A DNA stretch of 48,601 bases from an uncultured Elioraea sp. (GTDB taxonomy: Bacteria; Pseudomonadota; Alphaproteobacteria; Acetobacterales; Acetobacteraceae): NCBI GenBank assembly GCA_937928775.1, contig CALFVI010000048.1:1-48601 (forward strand). Reading direction: 5' to 3'. Within the stretch, counting starts at the first letter, position 1; the number at the start of each line of letters is the position of its first letter. Of this stretch, positions 41,664 to 48,601 are shown piece after piece. The notes below the pieces were generated by a model. It was not told the origin of the DNA and made no database searches. It saw nothing but the letters and a program-made list of their open reading frames with translations. The translations under genes were made by a program, and so were the position numbers.

Positions 41664-42604
41664 CCGATCGTTCCCCTATCGAGAGGAGCAACCGCGAACG
41701 CGGAGACCAGCATGCCTAGAACGTAGAGGCTCGTTCCGGTTGCGTTGTACCAGGGGGTGCGCTCGAGGGGGTTGCCGAGGAGACGCACCATCAGAACGAC
41801 CTGAGCGGCGAGCAGGGCGGCGATGATCGCGGCATGGATGGGACGGCCCCAGTCGCCGATGAGCGCGATCACCACGATCTGCGGTGCCGCCATGAGCACG
41901 CAGGCAATGTTGGCCGCGTTGTCGATCCCAAGCACGGCGGGGACGGAGGCGAGCCCCGAAGCGCGGTCCCCCTCGACCGACTTGAAGTCGTTGAGGATCA
42001 TGATGCCGATTGCGCCGGCGGAGTAGAGCGCGGCCAGGGCGAAAATGCGCCCATCCGGCACGCCGCCGCTGACGAGCGCAGCCCCCGTCACCCACGGCAG
42101 GCCCTCGTAGGAGACCGCGCACACGCTGGCCGAGAGCCAGCCCACGCGCTTGAGCCGGATGGGGGGGGCGGAATAGCTCCAGGCTGCAGCGATCGCGACC
42201 ACGCCTGCCCAGAACACGAAGCCGCCGAGAAGAGCCGCCACTGCCAGCGACAGAGCGGTCCAGACAAGCGCAATCCACAGCCCCCATCGCCCGGGCAGAC
42301 GGCCGGAGGGAATGGGCCTCTGGGGCTCGTTGATCGCATCGACGTGACGATCGAACCAGTCGTTCACCGCCTGGCTCATCGCGCACACGAGAGGGCCGGC
42401 CAGGATGACGCCGAGCAGCACCCAGGGTAGCTGCGCCCAGGACGGGCCACCGGCGGACACCACGCCGCAGCCGAAGGCCCACATCGGCGCGAACCAGGTG
42501 ATCGGCTTTAAGAGTTCGAGTATGGCGCGCGGGTCGGGGCGGCGCGGCGTGGCCGGCTCGGTCTCGGCAGCGAACACGCGCAGCGCGGCCGATCCGTCCG
42601 GCAT
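41660..42604 (-). CDS. bchG: Bacteriochlorophyll a synthase (prenyltransferase)
   Basis: UbiA-superfamily membrane prenyltransferase of 314 residues that esterifies bacteriochlorophyllide a with geranylgeranyl diphosphate. The first Asp-rich motif is NDWFDRHVDAINEPQRPIPSGR (about residues 82-103); the second is LNDFKSVEGDRASG. Hydrophobic helices between them and a C-terminal pair complete the fold. The ATG at 42604 overlaps the ppsR stop by one base, and the stop overlaps the start of the pucC-like gene, so the run from ppsR to idi is tightly coupled. Confidence 0.96.
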   Translation of the reverse strand: MPDGSAALRVFAAETEPATPRRPDPRAILELLKPITWFAPMWAFGCGVVSAGGPSWAQLPWVLLGVILAGPLVCAMSQAVNDWFDRHVDAINEPQRPIPSGRLPGRWGLWIALVWTALSLAVAALLGGFVFWAGVVAIAAAWSYSAPPIRLKRVGWLSASVCAVSYEGLPWVTGAALVSGGVPDGRIFALAALYSAGAIGIMILNDFKSVEGDRASGLASVPAVLGIDNAANIACVLMAAPQIVVIALIGDWGRPIHAAIIAALLAAQVVLMVRLLGNPLERTPWYNATGTSLYVLGMLVSAFAVAPLDRGTIG

Positions 42605-44022
42605 CAGCCCTCTCCCCCCTCGTCGGGGCCGACGAGCCCGTAGCGGCGCAGCTTCACATACAGGCTCTGCCGCGACAGACCCAGCATTTCGGCGGCAGAG
42701 GCGCGATTGTCGTTGGTGAGTTCGAGGGCGGCTTCGATGCAGAGCCGCTCGATCACGTCGGTTGCCTCGCGCACCAGGTCCTTCAGCGGCACGCGGCCGA
42801 TCAGTTCGGTGAGTTGCTCGACGGAACGGGTGGCCGGAGTCTGGGTGGCCTGGGCTGGGGCAAAACGGCGTCCGACATCGCGGATAGCAAAACCGAAACA
42901 GGGCTTGCCGCCGTTGACCAGGGGCGCACCGGAAATCTCGACCTCCGTCGTTGCCCCGAGTACGCCGCGCAGTTGGGTCGCGAACAGTCGCACAGGCGCG
43001 CCCCCGCGCAGGGTGGCAAGCAGCACGTCGAGATCAACGGCAGAGCGGCCGAGCCAGCGGTCGAGCGACTGGCCTTGTACCTGCTCCTCCGCCGGCACCT
43101 GGGTCATTTCGAGAAAGGCGGCATTGGCGGTGATCACTCGCCCTTCGGTGTCGGTAACAACGAACGCGTCCGGCGCCCGTTCAATCAGCTTGAGGAGCTT
43201 GGTCTTCTCTTGGGGCAAGGCAGGCGCGCGCTCTGCGCCTGGGCGTTCGGAGAGGCGGACGAGAACGAGAAGGGCGCCGTCCTGGCGGAAGAGCGTCGCG
43301 GAGAGCCTAACCTCGCGCTGATCGGCGGCGAGCCGGACGGCGATGTCGTCTCCCCGTCCTGTCGCGCGCACCTGGGCGACGAGGGCGATCAGCGTGTCGT
43401 GGCTTGCCGGATCGAGCAAATCGGCGAACGCCATCCCGACGAGGCGCTTGTCACGCGCGAGCGAGGCGGCGGCGAGGTTGGCCTCGACAATCCGGCCAGA
43501 CGTGGCATCGAGGATCAACACTGGCTCAACTGCGGTCTGGAAGAGCAGCCGATACCGGGTTTCGGCTTGGCGCAGGCGCGAATAGTCGCGTTCCATAGCG
43601 GCTTGCGCCTCGACCAGCCTCTGTTGCAGGGCAGAGAGCGGGCGGAGGTCTCTTCCGAAGGCGAGGGCGCGCGGGGCGTTGGCGACCTTGATGGCGGAGA
43701 ACAGCAGGGGCACCGATGCGCCGCCCGTGCCGATGTGGTTGACGTGACGCCAGCGCGTTGCCTCCTCCGCGCGCGCCTCACGGATCAGTTCAACAACCTT
43801 GGCGCGGCTGTCCTCGGCCACGGTGTCGGTCCACAGCCGGCCGCGTAGCGGCTCGGCCGCGGCGAGTTCGCGCGCCAGCTCCTCGGATGAGAAGGCGATG
43901 TCCTGGATCACGCCGTCCTCATCGACGACGAGCGTGACATCCGCCGCTGCTGTGAGCAGGCGCGCGGTTGTTTCGGTATCGAGCATGCCCAGCGACTCGC
44001 GGGCGGCGGCAAAGTTGATCAC
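42604..44022 (-). CDS. ppsR: PpsR/CrtJ, redox-responsive repressor of photosynthesis genes
   Basis: Regulator of 472 residues with PAS-like modules (about residues 20-130, 155-265 and 275-395) and a C-terminal Fis-type helix-turn-helix (RASAAEMLGLSRQSLYVKLRRYGL). PpsR represses bch, crt and puc genes by binding TGT-N12-ACA. Only two cysteines occur, C375 and C428; C428 (in ERLCIEAALELTNDNR) matches the redox-active Cys of the helix-turn-helix region (C424 in Rhodobacter sphaeroides), whereas nothing matches the more N-terminal C251. It is preceded by ppaA/aerR on the same strand and followed by bchG. Confidence 0.95.
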   Translation of the reverse strand: MINFAAARESLGMLDTETTARLLTAAADVTLVVDEDGVIQDIAFSSEELARELAAAEPLRGRLWTDTVAEDSRAKVVELIREARAEEATRWRHVNHIGTGGASVPLLFSAIKVANAPRALAFGRDLRPLSALQQRLVEAQAAMERDYSRLRQAETRYRLLFQTAVEPVLILDATSGRIVEANLAAASLARDKRLVGMAFADLLDPASHDTLIALVAQVRATGRGDDIAVRLAADQREVRLSATLFRQDGALLVLVRLSERPGAERAPALPQEKTKLLKLIERAPDAFVVTDTEGRVITANAAFLEMTQVPAEEQVQGQSLDRWLGRSAVDLDVLLATLRGGAPVRLFATQLRGVLGATTEVEISGAPLVNGGKPCFGFAIRDVGRRFAPAQATQTPATRSVEQLTELIGRVPLKDLVREATDVIERLCIEAALELTNDNRASAAEMLGLSRQSLYVKLRRYGLVGPDEGGEG

Positions 44023-44097
44023 GTCCTCCGACCTCGGATAGGGCCCTTGGGATGGGCTTGGTGAGGGGCGGAGGGGTACGGCATGAGCCGCGCATCC

Positions 44098-45000
44098 TCA
44101 ACTCGCGGGCGCGAGCATCGAGAGCAGGCTCTCGGCCTGGGCGACCGCATGTCGCGCATCGATCGCCATAGCGTCGGCACCGACCTGGACGACGAGGTCG
44201 GGGTTGGCGGCGAACATTGGACCGCCGACGAGCACGCCGAGCGAACGGTTGCGCGAGGCGGCACGCAGGGCGTGGATCGCGCCGCCGACGGCATCGATCC
44301 GTCCCGTGCAACTGACGGAGAGCCCAACCAGGGCGAACCACTCGCGCCCAAGAAGCGCGCAGAGGGCGGACAGGGACAGGACGCGCCCGCAATCGACGTC
44401 CCAACCTGCGCGGCGGAGGAACTCGGCGATGATGATCAGGGCGAAGTTGTGCTGTTCGCCCGGCATCGGCGCGAGCAGGATCCGACGCCTCGGATCAGGC
44501 CTTAGGTCGTCCTGATGGAAGGCGGGGCCGAGGGTGTGGATCAGCCGCTGCAGGCAGGCGAGGCCGACCGTGACCTCAGCCATGCTCACCGTGTCTTCGT
44601 GCCACATCTCGCCGAGCCGCACGGCGGCGGGGCCGATGAGTTCGAGATAGAGCCGATCAAGCGGCAGCCCCTTCCGCCAATGGCATTCCACCCGGGCGAG
44701 GGCGGCAGCGAGGTCGTTGCGGCGGGCTTCGTCGGCCAGCGCCGCGATCTCGGCCGCACTGATGCCCTTGGCCGCGTCGCAGCAGCATCCCGCGTGGTTT
44801 GGGGTGCGGTGGGCCAGCACCATCCAGGGCAAGACCCGGGTCTTGAGGGCAGCGGCGAGGCCGGAGTGGAAGAGCGGGCCCACATGGTCGGCGTCGCCGC
44901 CGTTCGCCGTGGGGGGCAGAGCGGGTGGCTGGCGATGCCTGGACAGGGCCTTGGCCTGTTTCGCTTTGCCGCTCGCTTGGCTGTCCTGAATTGCGGCCAT
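44098..45000 (-). CDS. ppaA: PpaA/AerR, cobalamin-binding antirepressor
   Basis: B12-binding protein of 300 residues from the ATG at 45000. A helical part (residues ~75-165, LYLELIGPAAVRLGEMWHED, with the WHED sequence typical of MerR-like B12 domains) precedes a Rossmann-type domain in which GEQHNFALIIIAEFLRRAGWDVD holds the presumed lower ligand H184. The final part, LGVLVGGPMFAANPDLVVQVGADA, closes the cobalamin pocket. AerR/PpaA with bound hydroxocobalamin counteracts CrtJ/PpsR, linking light to gene expression. A Cys triplet (C72-C74) sits just before the B12 domain. It is the first gene of the minus-strand run and is divergent from bchF. Confidence 0.92.
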   Translation of the reverse strand: MAAIQDSQASGKAKQAKALSRHRQPPALPPTANGGDADHVGPLFHSGLAAALKTRVLPWMVLAHRTPNHAGCCCDAAKGISAAEIAALADEARRNDLAAALARVECHWRKGLPLDRLYLELIGPAAVRLGEMWHEDTVSMAEVTVGLACLQRLIHTLGPAFHQDDLRPDPRRRILLAPMPGEQHNFALIIIAEFLRRAGWDVDCGRVLSLSALCALLGREWFALVGLSVSCTGRIDAVGGAIHALRAASRNRSLGVLVGGPMFAANPDLVVQVGADAMAIDARHAVAQAESLLSMLAPAS

Positions 45001-45046
45001 GGCACCCTTCCTCCGTCGCCTCATCTAGCCGTGATGCGGCGCGGCC

Positions 45047-45064
45047 TGTCAAGCGCGCGTTACG
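45047..45064. promoter_or_regulatory. Near-match PpsR/CrtJ box
   Basis: TGTCAAGCGCGCGTTACG fits TGT-N12-ACA except that the last base is G. It lies 47 bp before the ppaA start codon, where a repressor could block ppaA transcription, and 213 bp from the exact box at 45260. PpsR tetramers can bridge two boxes at either short or about 240 bp spacing in Rhodobacter. Confidence 0.5.
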
Positions 45065-45074
45065 TCAATCCCGC

Positions 45075-45103
45075 TTGACACTCCTGCCTCGCCTTCCTTA
45101 GCC
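45075..45103 (+). promoter_or_regulatory. Possible sigma-70 promoter toward bchF
   Basis: TTGACA at 45075-45080 is a perfect -35 hexamer. Seventeen bases later TTAGCC (45098-45103) is a poor -10. The placement in the ppaA/bchF divergent region, with PpsR boxes on both sides, makes it a candidate, but the -10 is weak. Confidence 0.35.
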
Positions 45104-45268
45104 TCTCCCTCGCGCGCCCGACCGGGCGCCGGGAGGAGGATAATGCTGCGGGACCGCAACACTCTGTCGTTACCCCCGCCATCCCTCTGCGATCGGCGAC
45201 CGAAGACAGGTCGCTCGACGACTGACCTCACGCCAGCGTGATCCATCAGAGGGGGAGCTTGTCAAGCA

Positions 45269-47139
<1,871 letters not shown>

Positions 47140-47143
47140 GCCT

Positions 47144-48601
47144 ATGCAGCTCGCGGTCTGGACCTACGAAGGGCCACCGCATGTCGGCGCGATGCGAATC
47201 GCCTCCGCCATGCGCGACGTGCACTTCGTACTGCACGCACCGCAGGGCGACACCTACGCCGACCTCCTGTTTACCATGATTGAGCGGCGCGCCTCCCGCC
47301 CGCCCGTCACCTACACCACCTTCCAGGCGCGCGACCTTGGCGCCGACACCGCGAACTTGTTCCGTGCTGCGCTGATCGAAGCGAATGACCGTTTCCATCC
47401 CGCAGCGATCCTGGTCGGCGCCTCCTGCACCGCCGAACTCATCCAAGACGATCCGCAAGGCCTTGCGCGCACGGCAGGGCTTGAGGTGCCGATTGTGCCG
47501 CTCGAACTCCCCTCCTATGCGAAGAAGGAGAACTGGGGCGCGGCAGAAACCTTCTACCGCATCGTGCGCACCTTCGCCGGGCCCCATGCGCCGCCGCCGG
47601 GCACGCTCCGCCCGCCGCGCCCGGCCGACCGGCCTCCGCGCGCCAACATCCTCGGCCCTACCGCGCTTGGCTTCCGCCACCGCGACGATGTGCGCGAAGT
47701 GTCGACCCTGCTCGCGCGTCTCGGTGTCGCGATCAATGTCGTCGCCCCACTCGGTGCCTCGCCTGCCGACATCGCGCGCCTCGGCGAGGCCGACTTCAAC
47801 GTCGTTCTCTATCCTGAGATCGCAGGCACGGCAGCGTCCTGGCTCGCCCGCAGCTTCGGGCAGAAGTCCACGCGCACGGTGCCGATCGGAGTCGGTGCCA
47901 CACGCGACTTCATCCGCGAGGTGGCGGAGCTTGCCGGCGTCGACCCCTCTCCGGTGCTCGAGGAGCAGGCGTCGCGCCTGCCCTGGTACAGCCGCTCGGT
48001 CGACAGCACCTATCTCACGGGCAAGCGTGTGTTCGTGTTCGGCGACGCGACACACGCCATCGGCTGCGCCCGCGTCGCGGCCGAAGAGTTAGGCTTCACC
48101 GTGGTCGGTCTCGGCACCTATTCGCGAGAGTTCGCGCGCGAGGTGCGCGAAGTCGGCCGACGCTACGGTATCGAGGCGCTGATCACCGACGACTATCTCG
48201 AGGTCGAAGCAAAAATCGCGGATGCCGCGCCCGAACTCGTGCTCGGCACGCAGATGGAGCGGCACATCGCGAAGAAGCACCGCATCCCCTGCGCAGTGAT
48301 TTCGGCGCCGGTACATGTGCAGGACTTTCCCGCCCGCTACTCACCGGTCATGGGGTTCGAAGGTGCCAATGTGCTGTTCGACACCTTCGTCCATCCTCTG
48401 ATGATGGGGCTCGAGGAGCACCTGCTGGCGATGTTCCGCGAGGACTTCGAGTTCCACGATGAGGCCGCGCCATCCCACCTCGGCGCGACGGCCACCGTCG
48501 CTGCGGCTGCCTCCTCCCCGGCTGTAGCGGCGGTGGCAACCCCCGCGCCGAAGGAGGAGGCACAGGGTGCGCCGCTGTGGACACCTGAGGCGACGAAGGA
48601 G
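47144..48601 (+). CDS. bchB: Light-independent protochlorophyllide reductase subunit B (cut by window edge)
   Basis: 486 codons of subunit B are present; the gene runs off the right edge, probably losing only the last few tens of residues, where the small C-terminal PCP-reductase-like domain lies. The start is the ATG at 47144. Asp36 (HAPQGD) is in the position of the unusual aspartate ligand of the [4Fe-4S] cluster, and Cys95 lies in [16 protein letters not shown]. Further blocks are [36 protein letters not shown] and [43 protein letters not shown]. The Ala/Pro-rich linker begins near residue 445. It should be followed by bchH, bchL and bchM. Confidence 0.97.
   Translation, partial: MQLAVWTYEGPPHVGAMRIASAMRDVHFVLHAPQGDTYADLLFTMIERRASRPPVTYTTFQARDLGADTANLFRAALIEANDRFHPAAILVGASCTAELIQDDPQGLARTAGLEVPIVPLELPSYAKKENWGAAETFYRIVRTFAGPHAPPPGTLRPPRPADRPPRANILGPTALGFRHRDDVREVSTLLARLGVAINVVAPLGASPADIARLGEADFNVVLYPEIAGTAASWLARSFGQKSTRTVPIGVGATRDFIREVAELAGVDPSPVLEEQASRLPWYSRSVDSTYLTGKRVFVFGDATHAIGCARVAAEELGFTVVGLGTYSREFAREVREVGRRYGIEALITDDYLEVEAKIADAAPELVLGTQMERHIAKKHRIPCAVISAPVHVQDFPARYSPVMGFEGANVLFDTFVHPLMMGLEEHLLAMFREDFEFHDEAAPSHLGATATVAAAASSPAVAAVATPAPKEEAQGAPLWTPEATKE

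Overview
This window comes from a high-GC alphaproteobacterium that makes bacteriochlorophyll. The right end (about 37.4-48.6 kb) is part of a photosynthesis gene cluster with purple-bacterial gene content and order: ppaA/aerR-ppsR-bchG-pucC-like-bchP-(hemC)-idi on the minus strand, facing bchF-bchN-bchB on the plus strand. The arrangement, the many transporters and the C-P lyase operon would suit an aerobic anoxygenic phototroph of the Rhodospirillales/Acetobacteraceae type. That placement is inference from gene content.

Layout. 1-3.5 kb (minus): 5' end of a CorA-type transporter, an ExoD-family membrane protein, a fused TRAP permease and a stand-alone tatA. 3.66-3.75 kb: tRNA-Ser(GGA). 4.2-7.9 kb (plus): a three-gene ABC importer with overlapping stop/start codons. 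8.5-10.1 kb (minus): a FAH-family hydrolase and an SDR dehydrogenase resembling the last steps of the non-phosphorylating L-fucose route. 10.3-10.7 kb: a frameshifted phnE remnant. 11.1-18.3 kb: phnF facing the C-P lyase operon phnGHIJKLM plus a DUF1045 gene, with a PhnF-type operator between them. 18.6-26.2 kb (plus): hutU-hutH, then two paralogous TRAP binding proteins and one dctQM pair. 26.4-31.7 kb (plus): a decaying operon (cyclase, MlaE permease, MlaF-like ATPase, MCE protein, lipoprotein) in which four of five genes carry stops or frameshifts. 31.7-33.1 kb (minus): a FAD-linked 2-hydroxyacid dehydrogenase. 33.1-37.0 kb (minus): an ABC importer of the 2-aminoethylphosphonate type. 37.5-48.6 kb: the photosynthesis cluster.

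How it fits together. Phosphonate use is a theme: an intact C-P lyase core has lost its usual PhnCDE importer in this window (only a phnE scar remains), while an AEP-type ABC importer and a second importer of the same broad family are intact and could supply substrate. phnN and phnP are not seen; the DUF1045 2H-phosphoesterase-like gene closing the operon is a candidate stand-in for PhnP. The photosynthesis genes carry their own regulators: PpsR (repressor) and PpaA/AerR (B12-binding antirepressor). One exact TGT-N12-ACA PpsR box lies across the bchF start codon and one near-match lies about 213 bp upstream.

I found no CRISPR array, intact insertion sequence, rRNA gene or phage module. The most interesting points are the phnE scar with its predicted PhnF operator, the decayed Mla-like operon with two UGA codons at apparent tryptophan positions, and the PpsR box over the bchF start.
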